Assembly (NCBI GenBank): GCA_025362735.1
Contig: JANYFL010000065.1
Span: forward strand, 121,179-185,178
Reading direction: 5' to 3'
DNA length: 64,000 bases
From: Betaproteobacteria bacterium
GTDB taxonomy: Bacteria; Pseudomonadota; Gammaproteobacteria; Burkholderiales; Burkholderiaceae_D
The stretch's first letter is position 1. Every line of letters starts with the position of its first letter. The position numbers and the translations under genes were made by a program. Positions 35,088 to 43,894 of this stretch are shown here, one piece after another. The notes under the pieces were generated by a model. That model was given only the letters and a program-made list of their open reading frames with translations, searched no databases and was not told where the DNA came from.

Positions 35088-36337
35088 TTAAGCCGCTCCC
35101 TGAGTTGAAAAATCGGCTGGAACAACCATTCCAGCAGGCTGCGTTTTTCCAGAAGCAAATCCGCGCTTACCATCATCCCGGAACGTAAGGGGACGTTCTG
35201 GTCTCCAGCATTGACATTCTGTTGTGGTAGTTTGACGGCGATGCGGTAAGTGGGCTCGCGCACAACCATGGGCCCAACTTTTTCCCCTTGCGACCAGACC
35301 GTTTTGCCGACGCTCTGAACGGTGCCGCGATATTGGCCGAAACGCTCATAAGGAAAGGCCTCGTAACGCAAACTGACTTCCTGACCTGGCTTTACAAAGC
35401 CGATGGCGCGAGTGGGCACTAGTAATTCGGCATGCAGCGCGCTGCCTACGGGAAGGATGGTAGCCAGTGGTGTATCGGCCGCGACGGTCTGTCCCTGGCT
35501 CAGTGCAATATTGGTGATCGTTCCGGCAATCGGTGCGCGCACGATGGCTTCTTTCTGAATATCCTGCTCCACGACATTTTGCTGCAGCTCACTGGCCTGA
35601 CGGCTGAGTTGTTCGATTTGCGTCCTTGTTTTCAGCGCGATGGAAGGTTCTTCCGAGCGGGCAGCGGCGAGGTCTTTTTCCAGGGTGGCACGCTGGCGCC
35701 GCAAGGCTTGAACCTTGATTTTCTGGTCCGTCACGTCGTCAAATTTCTGACGCACGACGATGTCCGAAATGAACTGCTGATCCTGTGCCAGTTCCTGATA
35801 ACGCTTGGCAATGATCTCAGACGAAGCAAGCCTCTGCAGTTGCAACTCGATCTCGCGGTCAGCCTGTTTGATTTCAATCTTGAGTTGTTCGATGCGCTGC
35901 CGGATCTGCTCCAGTTCCTGCTTGCCCAGTGCTGAGGTTTGATCGCGTTCGCGCTCCAGCATTTTCTTGCGCGTGTTCAGCTCTCGCATCACAGCATCGC
36001 CACTACTGGTGCCAACAGTATTCGCGTGATCCACCGTAATGCGTGCAATGGGCATTCCGGCTTCGATTGAATCGCCTTCTTTAACCAACAGTTCACTAAT
36101 GATGCCGGCATCGGAAACCAGCAAAGAAGCGGTGCCGCTATCGCTCTCGAGATAACCCTGTACACGTTCACGCCGGGTGTACTGGCCCCAGATGCTGACG
36201 GCAATCAGCGCCAATGCAATACCGACGGCAAGTAAAGTGAAAACCCATAGAGGAACGGGTCGTGCGGCGCTGATCTCACCGAGAAATTTTTCGCGCTGGG
36301 CGTCTATTGCTTCCTGGCGAAATAATGATCTGGACAT
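35084..36337 (-). CDS. HlyD-family membrane-fusion protein for the peptide exporter
   Basis: A 417-residue periplasmic adaptor with an N-terminal membrane segment at about 30-50 (PLWVFTLLAVGIALALIAVSIWG), a lipoyl half-motif (GIISELLVKEGDSIEAGMPIARI), a long coiled-coil hairpin (about 110-250), the second lipoyl half (IVRAPIAGTITNIALSQGQTV), and a beta-barrel ending (RYEAFPYERFGQYRGTVQSV). It resembles CvaA rather than RND adaptors. Together with the downstream C39 exporter it would form the inner part of a type I secretion channel. No TolC-like outer-membrane gene is in the window, so a shared TolC must be supplied from elsewhere. Probably the first gene of a two-gene transcript. Confidence 0.92.
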   Translation of the reverse strand: MSRSLFRQEAIDAQREKFLGEISAARPVPLWVFTLLAVGIALALIAVSIWGQYTRRERVQGYLESDSGTASLLVSDAGIISELLVKEGDSIEAGMPIARITVDHANTVGTSSGDAVMRELNTRKKMLERERDQTSALGKQELEQIRQRIEQLKIEIKQADREIELQLQRLASSEIIAKRYQELAQDQQFISDIVVRQKFDDVTDQKIKVQALRRQRATLEKDLAAARSEEPSIALKTRTQIEQLSRQASELQQNVVEQDIQKEAIVRAPIAGTITNIALSQGQTVAADTPLATILPVGSALHAELLVPTRAIGFVKPGQEVSLRYEAFPYERFGQYRGTVQSVGKTVWSQGEKVGPMVVREPTYRIAVKLPQQNVNAGDQNVPLRSGMMVSADLLLEKRSLLEWLFQPIFQLRERLK

Positions 36338-36487
36338 CCGATGGCTTAGGTTCTAGGAATGGTATGGATGAATATCAGTGAATAGCGAACTGCAGGGCTG
36401 ACCTATTTCTCCGGGCTCCTACGGGGGCTGATTATCCAAGGAAGCCTTGATGAAGTCCATCCCGATCAAGATGGATTTGGAGGGTGA

Positions 36488-37180
36488 TTAAACGAGATGA
36501 TTTGAAAAATGCAGCAAAGTACGCGCATGTGCCAAAGCTGACGACGGCTGGTGATAGGTTCCCCGCGCCCAGCAATTAAAGCCATGATCGGCGTTCGGGT
36601 AGACATAAAAATCAGCTGACTTGTTTGCAAAGGCTGTCTTAACGGCATTGATTGCTGATAAAGGGATCTTGGTGTCGAGTGCGCCGTAGTGGAATAGCAT
36701 CGGGCAATGAATGCTTGCAGCCCGGTCAAGCTGGTTCTGGATGCCGCCGCCATAATAGCTAACCGCCGCATTAATGCCGCCTTGTGCTGCTGCAGCATAA
36801 GCGAGACGGCCACCCATGCAAAAACCAAACGCCCCAATCTTGCCGACAACTTCTGGACGTGCGCGCAGAGTGGCCACCGTCGTTTTAATATCCGCTTCAA
36901 CGCCTTTCTGGTCCATCTCGCCCATTAACTGCATAGCCCGATCCATGTCTGCGCCGACATAGCCCAGTTCAATTCTTGGGGCCTGGCGCCAGAATACGTC
37001 AGGAACCAGTACGACATAACCATCCAGCGCATATTGGTCGGCTATGGTACGAATGTGTTCATTGACGCCGAAGATTTCCTGGAACAGCACCAGACCCGGC
37101 CCTTTGCCGGTCGGCGGAAGACTGAGATAAGCCCCGTATTCACCGTCGCTGCCTTGAATCTTGATCCACTGTGAATTCAT
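36488..37180 (-). CDS. Dienelactone hydrolase family protein
   Basis: A 230-residue alpha/beta hydrolase. The nucleophile motif GFCMGGRLAYA carries the cysteine typical of dienelactone hydrolases (carboxymethylenebutenolidase), and the C-terminal DHGFNC block provides the histidine. PGLVLFQEIFGVNEHIR near the N-terminus is also characteristic. The classical reaction is hydrolysis of dienelactone in chlorocatechol degradation, but many family members act on other esters, and no aromatic ring-cleavage genes lie here. The 150-base gap to the HlyD gene contains nothing recognised. Confidence 0.85.
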   Translation of the reverse strand: MNSQWIKIQGSDGEYGAYLSLPPTGKGPGLVLFQEIFGVNEHIRTIADQYALDGYVVLVPDVFWRQAPRIELGYVGADMDRAMQLMGEMDQKGVEADIKTTVATLRARPEVVGKIGAFGFCMGGRLAYAAAAQGGINAAVSYYGGGIQNQLDRAASIHCPMLFHYGALDTKIPLSAINAVKTAFANKSADFYVYPNADHGFNCWARGTYHQPSSALAHARTLLHFSNHLV

Positions 37181-37298
37181 TTTTGCTCCTGATACGGCGG
37201 GTTGAACGGATTGGGATGGGCGATTTTAACCGCAGTTTTAGGATGTGGCCTGAGCTCATCAAAGCTTCGTTGCCACTGGTTGAGTTGAAAAATCTGAC

Positions 37299-37327
37299 TT
37301 GCATTCAATCAGTTATCCCATCATAAT
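37299..37327 (+). promoter_or_regulatory. Candidate promoter for the rpsF-priB-rpsR-rplI operon
   Basis: TTGCAT and CATAAT are 17 bases apart, about 70 bases before the rpsF start. Four and five of six bases match the sigma-70 consensus. Confidence 0.5.
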
Positions 37328-37397
37328 GGCGGGCTTTCTTCCTTGCTGCACCGTGTACGCATCACGGGTGGCTCAATCCAATCCACAAGGAGTATTC

Positions 37398-37769
37398 ATG
37401 CGTCATTATGAAATCGTCCTGATCGTTCATCCTGATCAGAGCGAGCAGGTTCCGGCCATGCTCGAGCGTTACAAGACTTTGGTTACTTCCAAAGCAGGCA
37501 AGATTCATCGCGTTGAAGACTGGGGCCGCCGTCAACTTGCTTACCTGATCGACAAGCTCGCCAAAGCCCATTACCTCTGCCTCAATATCGAATGCGACCA
37601 GGAAACACTGGATGAACTCGAACACGGTTTCAAGTTCAACGATGCGATTCTGCGTCACCTCACCGTCAAGATGAAAAAGGCAGAAACTGCTCCTTCACCA
37701 ATGATGAAGGAAGTGGCTCGCGACGAGGCACGCAAGGCTGCTACAGCTGAAGCGCCCGTGGCCGCCTGA
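37398..37769 (+). CDS. rpsF: 30S ribosomal protein S6
   Basis: A 123-residue S6 protein starting [18 protein letters not shown], with ATG 37398 preceded by AAGGAGTATTC; the longer upstream frame is not coding. The rRNA- and S18-binding body ([26 protein letters not shown]) is normal and the C-terminus is Ala/Glu-rich. First gene of the conserved rpsF-priB-rpsR-rplI operon. Confidence 0.97.
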   Translation: MRHYEIVLIVHPDQSEQVPAMLERYKTLVTSKAGKIHRVEDWGRRQLAYLIDKLAKAHYLCLNIECDQETLDELEHGFKFNDAILRHLTVKMKKAETAPSPMMKEVARDEARKAATAEAPVAA

Positions 37770-37783
37770 ACGGAGAACCGGAG

Positions 37784-38077
37784 CTGAATCGTACTGAACT
37801 GACTGCGAAGCTGATCGAACGCAAAGTTTTGCGTTACAGCCCGGCAGGAATCGCGATTCTGGATTTTGTACTCAAGCATGACTCGATGCAGTTGGAAGCC
37901 GGGCAAATGCGACAAGTCGATCTGGAAATCAAAGCGGTAGCGGCAGGTCAGCTGACAACGGAACTGAGTCAGGCTTTACTGGAACAGCAATATCGTTTCA
38001 CTGGTTTTCTGGCCCGCAGAACCCGCAACAGCAACAGTACGGTCTTTCATGTGACGGCATTTGAATCGACTAATTAA
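37784..38077 (+). CDS. priB: Primosomal replication protein N (PriB), apparent CTG start
   Basis: A single-OB-fold protein of 97 residues if read from CTG 37784: [20 protein letters not shown]. The family N-terminus is of the form MNRxxLTAxLIERxxLRYTPAG, so the alignment demands the CTG, and GGAG stands eight bases before it. No ATG, GTG or TTG occurs between the rpsF stop and the conserved start; the first one, TTG 37829, would delete the first beta-strand. PriB stabilises PriA on stalled forks and helps load DnaB, encoded just downstream. The C-terminal FHVTAFE block is typical. It lies between rpsF and rpsR, the usual place. Confidence 0.85.
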   Translation: MNRTELTAKLIERKVLRYSPAGIAILDFVLKHDSMQLEAGQMRQVDLEIKAVAAGQLTTELSQALLEQQYRFTGFLARRTRNSNSTVFHVTAFESTN

Positions 38078-38094
38078 GAACGTTAGGAACCATC

Positions 38095-38379
38095 ATGGCA
38101 TTCGGAAAAAAATTTGGTAAAGGCAAGGACCTGAAAAACAAGCGTCCTCAGCAAAATCCGCTGTTCAAGCGCAAGAAATTCTGCCGCTTCACCGCAGGTA
38201 AAGTTGAGCAGATCGACTATAAGGATGTGGAACTGCTAAAGGACTTCATCCAGGAAAACGGCAAGATCATGCCCGCCCGTCTGACTGGCACCAAAGCACA
38301 CTATCAGCGTCAGCTGGATACCGCGATCAAGCGCGCACGTTTTCTTGCGCTGGTTGCTTACACCGACCTGCATAACTAA
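38095..38379 (+). CDS. rpsR: 30S ribosomal protein S18
   Basis: A 94-residue S18 protein with the core [26 protein letters not shown] and the basic [26 protein letters not shown] region that binds 16S rRNA next to S6. It has a slightly long Lys-rich N-terminus, as in betaproteobacteria. In operon with rpsF, priB and rplI. Confidence 0.97.
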   Translation: MAFGKKFGKGKDLKNKRPQQNPLFKRKKFCRFTAGKVEQIDYKDVELLKDFIQENGKIMPARLTGTKAHYQRQLDTAIKRARFLALVAYTDLHN

Positions 38380-38397
38380 GCGACGACGGAGATCATC

Positions 38398-38850
38398 ATG
38401 CAAATTATTCTTCTGGAAAAAGTCGTCAATCTGGGTAATCTCGGTGACATCGTCAAAGTCAAAGACGGTTATGCCCGTAACTTCCTGATCCCGCAACGCA
38501 AGGCACGTCGTGCGACCGAAGCCAACAAGGCTGAGTTCGCTGCCAAGCGCGCTGAACTGGAAAAAGTAGCTGCCGAAAAATTGGCTGCGGCACAAGCGGT
38601 CGGCGAAAAGCTGAATGGCTCGACACTCACCATCAACGCCAAGGCCGGTGTCGATGGACGACTGTTTGGTTCGGTCACCAATTTCGATATCGCCGAAGCT
38701 TTGGGCAAGCAAGCTTATACCGTGGAAAAATCTCAAGTGCGCATGCCGATTGGCCCACTGAAAACAGTGGGTGAGCATAGCGTTTCTGTGGCTTTACACA
38801 CCGATGTTGTGGCAGAGATCACCGTATCGGTTATTGGTGAGCACGCCTAA
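38398..38850 (+). CDS. rplI: 50S ribosomal protein L9
   Basis: A 150-residue L9 protein. The N-terminal domain [22 protein letters not shown] and [13 protein letters not shown] binds 23S rRNA; the long connecting helix and the C-terminal domain ([17 protein letters not shown]) follow. Last gene of the rpsF operon; a strong terminator follows 44 bases later. Confidence 0.97.
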   Translation: MQIILLEKVVNLGNLGDIVKVKDGYARNFLIPQRKARRATEANKAEFAAKRAELEKVAAEKLAAAQAVGEKLNGSTLTINAKAGVDGRLFGSVTNFDIAEALGKQAYTVEKSQVRMPIGPLKTVGEHSVSVALHTDVVAEITVSVIGEHA

Positions 38851-38894
38851 GCTCAATCTGCTGGGGCTCATTTAAAGCAGCATCACCAAAATTC

Positions 38895-38920
38895 AAAAGG
38901 CCGGGTTCGCCCGGCCTTTT
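38895..38920. terminator. Rho-independent terminator after rplI
   Basis: Perfect 11-base stem AAAAGGCCGGG / CCCGGCCTTTT closed by the very stable TTCG tetraloop. Confidence 0.92.
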
Positions 38921-39045
38921 GCTTTTGCAGAACGGTCGGTGTGGATTTGTCCCCAACTATGCAACGCTTTTCCACAGACTTATGCCTCGCATCTGGGGAT
39001 ATTTCGGAATACAGTAAGCAGCTATAGAAAGACATCACAGGAAAC

Positions 39046-40467
39046 ATGAACAATCCGATTCCTTTACGTCAAGGCTCACGCGAAAACGAAGCGCGCACGC
39101 CGGATGCGCAACTCGATGCATTGCGCGTTCCGCCGCATTCGATTGAGGCTGAGCAATCCGTGCTCGGCGGGCTGCTGCTCGATAATGCCGCCTGGGACAA
39201 GATTGCCGACCTGACGCGGATCGAGGATTTTTATCGTTATGATCATCGCCTGATTTATCAACACATCCAGCGTCTGATCGAGCAATCCCGACCGGCTGAT
39301 GTGATCACCGTGTTCGAGTCCCTGTCGTCTTCGGGCAAGGCTGACGAAGTGGGCGGCTTGCCTTATCTGAATGCGCTGGCACAGAACACGCCATCGGCTG
39401 CGAACATTCGCCGTTATGGCGAGATCGTGCGTGCACGATCGGTCATGCGCAAGCTGGTGACCGTGACCGATGAAATCGCCGAATCGGCCTTCAACCCCCA
39501 AGGCAAGGACGTTGGTCAGTTGCTCGACGAAGCCGAATCCAAAGTACTGTCAATTGCCGAAGAAGGTTCACGTGGTACCCAGGGTTTTGTCGGCATTCAA
39601 CCGCTGCTGGCCCAGGTGGTAGAACGAATCGATGAGCTTTATCACAACGATAATCCCAGCGATATCACCGGTGTACCGACCGGCTTCACCGATCTCGATT
39701 CAAAGACATCCGGTCTGCAACCCGGCGACCTGATCATCGTTGCCGGTCGTCCTTCGATGGGCAAGACCGCGTTCTCGCTCAACATTGGTGAACACGTTGC
39801 CATCGAACAGGGCTTACCCGTTGCGGTGTTCTCAATGGAAATGGGCGGCACGCAACTGGCCATGCGGATGCTCGGTTCGGTCGGACGTCTTGATCAGCAC
39901 AAGGTTCGTACCGGCCGGCTGGAAGAACAGGACTGGCCGCGCCTGACCCATGCCATCCAGAAAATGCAGGATGCACAGTTGTATATCGACGAAACACCCG
40001 CGCTCAATTCACTCGAACTGCGCGCGCGTGCGCGGCGTCTTGCGCGTCAGTGCGGCAAGCTTGGATTGATCATCATCGACTATCTGCAACTGATGTCGGC
40101 CAATGGTGGTACGTCGGAAAATCGGGCCACCGAAATTTCAGAAATCTCACGCTCGCTGAAAGGCCTTGCGAAAGAATTGAATTGTCCGGTCATCGCTCTG
40201 TCCCAGCTGAATCGCAGTCTGGAGCAGCGGCCCAACAAGCGCCCCGTCATGAGCGATCTGCGTGAGTCCGGCGCTATCGAACAAGATGCTGACGTGATTC
40301 TGTTCATCTATCGTGATGAGGTTTACAACCCTGATTCGCAAGACAAGGGTACGGCTGAAATCATTATCGGCAAACAGCGGAATGGCCCGATTGGCAGTGT
40401 CCGTCTGACCTTCCTGGGCGAACATACCAAGTTCGAAAACTACGTTTCAGGTGGTGGTTCGTATTGA
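39046..40467 (+). CDS. dnaB: Replicative DNA helicase DnaB
   Basis: A 473-residue hexameric helicase. The N-terminal collar domain (PHSIEAEQSVLGGLLLDNAAWDKI) is followed by the RecA-like ATPase with Walker A in GRPSMGKTAFSLN, Walker B region LGLIIIDYLQLM, and SDLRESGAIEQDADVILFIYRDE near the C-terminus. No intein interrupts it. It follows the rpsF-priB-rpsR-rplI operon as in most betaproteobacteria, but a strong terminator separates them, so it has its own transcript from the 125-base gap. Confidence 0.97.
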   Translation: MNNPIPLRQGSRENEARTPDAQLDALRVPPHSIEAEQSVLGGLLLDNAAWDKIADLTRIEDFYRYDHRLIYQHIQRLIEQSRPADVITVFESLSSSGKADEVGGLPYLNALAQNTPSAANIRRYGEIVRARSVMRKLVTVTDEIAESAFNPQGKDVGQLLDEAESKVLSIAEEGSRGTQGFVGIQPLLAQVVERIDELYHNDNPSDITGVPTGFTDLDSKTSGLQPGDLIIVAGRPSMGKTAFSLNIGEHVAIEQGLPVAVFSMEMGGTQLAMRMLGSVGRLDQHKVRTGRLEEQDWPRLTHAIQKMQDAQLYIDETPALNSLELRARARRLARQCGKLGLIIIDYLQLMSANGGTSENRATEISEISRSLKGLAKELNCPVIALSQLNRSLEQRPNKRPVMSDLRESGAIEQDADVILFIYRDEVYNPDSQDKGTAEIIIGKQRNGPIGSVRLTFLGEHTKFENYVSGGGSY

Positions 40468-40490
40468 TCGTCACTGAGTGAATGACAAGG

Positions 40491-40512
40491 GCCGCGCATT
40501 GCGCGGCTTTTT
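40491..40512 (+). terminator. Rho-independent terminator after dnaB
   Basis: GCCGCGC pairs with GCGCGGC around a three-base loop and is followed by TTTTTG. Confidence 0.8.
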
Positions 40513-40552
40513 GTTGAGCCGCCCGTTTGATCCGGGAAATGGAAGGGCAGGC

Positions 40553-40570
40553 ATTACAATATTGTTACAG
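40553..40570 (-). promoter_or_regulatory. Candidate Pho box before the DUF47-pit pair
   Basis: Read on the minus strand, CTGTAACAATATTGTAAT resembles the 7-4-7 PhoB box (CTGTCAT, four AT-rich bases, CTGTCAT-like). It lies 61 bases before the DUF47 start. The match is imperfect and rests partly on the phosphate-transport context. Confidence 0.3.
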
Positions 40571-40630
40571 GATTATTACGGCTCTCAATTATTGAGTTGA
40601 GCGCCGATTCTGGCAAAACAGGGAGACCGA

Positions 40631-41257
40631 ATGTTTGGACGTTTCATGCCCCGTGAGGGCGATTTTTTCAAGCTGTTCAACGAGCATGCCTCGCAGATTG
40701 TTCAAGGGAGCAAAGAACTGGCTGCCTTGATGAGCAATATTTCCGAGCTGGAAGTGCGTGCGCGCAATATCGAGACCTTCGAGAAACGCGCCGACAAGAT
40801 CACCCATCAGACGATGGATTTGCTGCACAAGACCTTCATCACGCCGATTGATCGCGACGACATTCACAAACTTATCTCGAACATGGATGACATACTCGAT
40901 CTGACCGAGGATGTGGCCCAATCGATCACGCTTTATGACATCCGCAAGGTTTCAGCTGAAGCGAAACAGCTTGCTGATATTTGTGTGTCCTGTGCGGTGC
41001 GTGTTGAAACCACCGTCAACCTCATGTCCAACATGGAAAATGCGCAAGGCATCCTCCGTATCTGCGATGAGATCGACCAGCTTGAGTCCGACGCCGATCA
41101 TGTGATGCGCTCCGCCATGTCCAAGTTATTCCGCGACGAAGGAGATGTGCGCCAACTGATCAAGCTCAAGGCGATCTACGAATTGTTGGAAAGCATCACC
41201 GATAAATGTGAAGACGTGGCCAACATCATCGAAGGGATTGTTTTGGAGAATGCTTGA
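40631..41257 (+). CDS. DUF47 (PhoU-like) accessory protein of the phosphate transporter
   Basis: A 208-residue all-helical protein of the DUF47/PhoU-like family, with the metal-binding-type motifs KRADKITHQTMDLLHKTFITPIDRDDIHKL and EIDQLESDADHVMRSAMSKLFRDE. Such proteins are regularly encoded directly before Pit-type phosphate permeases and are thought to regulate them. The pit gene follows 73 bases later on the same strand. Confidence 0.9.
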   Translation: MFGRFMPREGDFFKLFNEHASQIVQGSKELAALMSNISELEVRARNIETFEKRADKITHQTMDLLHKTFITPIDRDDIHKLISNMDDILDLTEDVAQSITLYDIRKVSAEAKQLADICVSCAVRVETTVNLMSNMENAQGILRICDEIDQLESDADHVMRSAMSKLFRDEGDVRQLIKLKAIYELLESITDKCEDVANIIEGIVLENA

Positions 41258-41330
41258 TCCGTTGGCCCGCGCCTGCTCCAGTTTGTCCTGACTCTTCGAG
41301 TCATCAGAAAAAACGCTAAAAAACATCTTC

Positions 41331-42341
41331 ATGCAAACCTTTCACATTGGTCTTGGCTTCATCATCGTGCTGGTCACGCTGGCCTTGCTGTTCGATTTCA
41401 TGAATGGCTTTCATGACGCCGCCAATTCAATTGCCACTATCGTATCGACCGGCGTGCTTAAACCGAGTTATGCAGTCATCTGGGCGGCATTCTTCAATGT
41501 TGTCGCGATATTCGTCTTTCAACTCAAGGTGGCTGCGACCATTGGTAAAGGCACGATCACACCTGAAGTCATAGACCAGTACGTCATCTTCGGTGCCCTG
41601 ATCGGCGCAACCACCTGGAACATCCTGACCTGGTACTACGGTATTCCATCCAGCTCGTCGCATGCGCTCATCGGGGGCTTGATTGGTGCGGCAGTGGCTA
41701 AGGCCGGGCCCGCAGCGCTGATCACGGCAGGCGTGCTCAAGACGGTTGCCTTCATCGTCATCTCGCCATTGCTTGGGTTTCTGTTGGGCTCGTTAATGAT
41801 GTTGCTCGTCTCATGGCTGTTCGTGCGCGCCACGCCACGCAAGGTGGATCACTGGTTCCGGCGACTGCAACTCATCTCTGCTTCGCTGTATAGCCTCGGT
41901 CACGGTGGTAACGATGCGCAAAAAACCATCGGCATTATCTGGATGCTCTTGATTGCTGCCGGTTACGCTTCTGCAACCGATGCACGCCCAGCAACCTGGG
42001 TCATTGTCGCCTGCTACATCGCGATTGGTCTCGGCACCATGTTTGGCGGATGGCGCATCGTCAAGACCATGGGGCAAAAGATCACCAAGCTCAAACCCGT
42101 TGGCGGCTTTTGTGCGGAGACGGGCGGGGCCATCACCCTCTTTCTCGCCACCGGGCTCGGTATTCCCGTATCAACCACGCATACGATTACCGGGGCAATT
42201 GTCGGCGTTGGTTCAGCACAAAAATTATCGGCAGTACGCTGGGGTGTGGCGCGCAATATCGTCTGGGCATGGGTTTTGACGATCCCGGCTTCGGCGCTGA
42301 TTGCTGCACTGGCTTGGTGGGTGGTGCGGCAGTTAGCTTGA
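41331..42341 (+). CDS. pit: Inorganic phosphate transporter, Pit family
   Basis: A 336-residue inner-membrane permease with about ten helices and the two inverted PHO-4 repeats: FDFMNGFHDAANSIATIVSTGVL near the N-terminus and LYSLGHGGNDAQKTIGII in the second half, each containing the GxxDxxN-like signature. Takes up phosphate with protons, probably as metal-phosphate. It is the short form without the large central loop of E. coli PitA. Paired with the DUF47 gene. Confidence 0.93.
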   Translation: MQTFHIGLGFIIVLVTLALLFDFMNGFHDAANSIATIVSTGVLKPSYAVIWAAFFNVVAIFVFQLKVAATIGKGTITPEVIDQYVIFGALIGATTWNILTWYYGIPSSSSHALIGGLIGAAVAKAGPAALITAGVLKTVAFIVISPLLGFLLGSLMMLLVSWLFVRATPRKVDHWFRRLQLISASLYSLGHGGNDAQKTIGIIWMLLIAAGYASATDARPATWVIVACYIAIGLGTMFGGWRIVKTMGQKITKLKPVGGFCAETGGAITLFLATGLGIPVSTTHTITGAIVGVGSAQKLSAVRWGVARNIVWAWVLTIPASALIAALAWWVVRQLA

Positions 42342-42359
42342 TCTAGGGTTTAGCTGCCA

Positions 42360-42788
42360 CTATATCCACTGATTCGCATAGATGGTTCTTCGCAGCGAAC
42401 GTGCAGCGAAGAATGCCATTTGCTCAAGTTCAAATTCCATTTCCTCTGGTTTTTCGAGCAGAGTTTCGTCGTCCCATGGGTCATCAATGTGTACCCATTT
42501 GTTGCGGTACTTACGCAGAGTGTGTAGGTCACATTTCAAACTGCTTTCGATTGAGGCTCGATTTATTAGCTCCATGAGGCGCTCTTTGCCTGTTTCCGAA
42601 TGCTCGGATCGAAGATATGTCTCAATGCCGGAGACGGCAGTGAGGATCGAAGCTAAATGCGCACCGCTGGCGAACGCAGTATCAGCCTCTCTCACAATGA
42701 AGCTGCACCACTCAGAAAGTATGACGCCGCCTTTTAGCAACTCTTCGTCGAGTGCCACTAACTGTGCCCAGCGCTCATCTTGATTCAT
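42360..42788 (-). CDS. Orphan HEPN-domain protein
   Basis: A 142-residue, largely helical acidic protein. The segment LRKYRNKWVHIDDPWDD contains R95-N-K-W-V-H100, the R-x4-H motif of HEPN domains (often RNase toxins or RNA-binding partners). The rest (ILTAVSGIETYLRSEH) fits a helical HEPN-like fold such as DUF4145 relatives. No nucleotidyltransferase (MNT) or antitoxin-like gene is adjacent, so a toxin-antitoxin role is unsupported. It sits between pit and moaA; five bases separate it from the moaA stop. Function unknown. Confidence 0.55.
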   Translation of the reverse strand: MNQDERWAQLVALDEELLKGGVILSEWCSFIVREADTAFASGAHLASILTAVSGIETYLRSEHSETGKERLMELINRASIESSLKCDLHTLRKYRNKWVHIDDPWDDETLLEKPEEMEFELEQMAFFAARSLRRTIYANQWI

Positions 42789-42793
42789 ATTGT

Positions 42794-43894
42794 TTAACCG
42801 CCGATATACGACATCTCAATCTTCGGTCGGGGCATCCCCTCCATCTCCAAGCCCCGCAACTCTGAATACCGATCTTCACGCGCCACCCACACATTCCCAA
42901 TTGCGCTCGCAATCTCAGCATCGCTGGCGCCATTGCGCAGTAGCCCCCGTAAATCATGACCCTGCGTCGCAAACAGACAGGTGTAAAGCTGGCCTTCGGT
43001 TGAAAGGCGGGCGCGGGTGCAGGTGCTGCAGAAGGCCTGCGTCACGCTGGAGATGACACCGATCTCGCCGCTGCCATCTTTGTAACGCCAGCGCTGTGCG
43101 ACTTCACCGGAGTAAGTCGGGTCAATCGCCTCCAATGGGAACTCCGTTTGAATCAGACGGATCACGTCGGCACTTGGCACCACCTGATCAAGCTTCCAGC
43201 CGTTGCTGTTGCCGACATCCATGTATTCGATGAAGCGAACAATTTTGTCGCTGCCTTTGAAGTGCCGCGCCATCGCCAGGATCTGGCTGTTATTGATACC
43301 GCGTTGCACGACCATGTTGATCTTGATCGGGCCGAGGCCAACACGTTCGGCTTCTGCAATGCCATTCAGTACATCGCTAAGTGGAAAGTCGGCATCGTTC
43401 ATGCGCCGGAAAATCGCATCGTCGAGCGCGTCCAGGCTGACGGTGATGCGCTTCAGTCCGGCATCTTTCAGGCTTTGCGCTTTGCGTGCCAGCAGCGCAG
43501 CGTTGGTGGTGAGGGTGAGATCAATCGGTCTGCCATCAGGGGTCTGCAGATCGGACAACATTTTGATCAAGTCTTCGATGTTCTTGCGCAGCAACGGTTC
43601 GCCACCGGTCAGACGTACTTTCTCGACCCCATGTGCGACGAACAATTTCGCAAGCAGCGTGATCTCCTCGAAACTCAATAGTGCGCTATGCGGCAGGTAA
43701 CGGTAGTTGCTGTCGAACACTTCCTTCGGCATGCAATAGGTGCAGCGGAAGTTGCAGCGGTCGGTAACGGAAATGCGCAGGTCGTGCAACGGTCGCACGC
43801 GCGTGTCGAGCAAACGACCGGAGGGCTCAATGAACGTACCGCCTGAAGCTTGTTTCAGGCGGTGGTCAGCAATGGGAATAATGCGTTCAGACAT
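42794..43894 (-). CDS. moaA: GTP 3',8-cyclase (molybdenum cofactor synthesis)
   Basis: A 366-residue radical-SAM enzyme that begins molybdopterin synthesis from GTP. The N-terminal cluster motif CNFRCTYC, the [17 protein letters not shown]-binding region, the C-terminal second cluster [19 protein letters not shown] and the essential C-terminal Gly-Gly are all intact. An N-terminal extension of about 30 residues precedes the core. Its first codons overlap the end of chrA by eight bases, so the two genes are co-transcribed. Confidence 0.96.
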   Translation of the reverse strand: MSERIIPIADHRLKQASGGTFIEPSGRLLDTRVRPLHDLRISVTDRCNFRCTYCMPKEVFDSNYRYLPHSALLSFEEITLLAKLFVAHGVEKVRLTGGEPLLRKNIEDLIKMLSDLQTPDGRPIDLTLTTNAALLARKAQSLKDAGLKRITVSLDALDDAIFRRMNDADFPLSDVLNGIAEAERVGLGPIKINMVVQRGINNSQILAMARHFKGSDKIVRFIEYMDVGNSNGWKLDQVVPSADVIRLIQTEFPLEAIDPTYSGEVAQRWRYKDGSGEIGVISSVTQAFCSTCTRARLSTEGQLYTCLFATQGHDLRGLLRNGASDAEIASAIGNVWVAREDRYSELRGLEMEGMPRPKIEMSYIGG

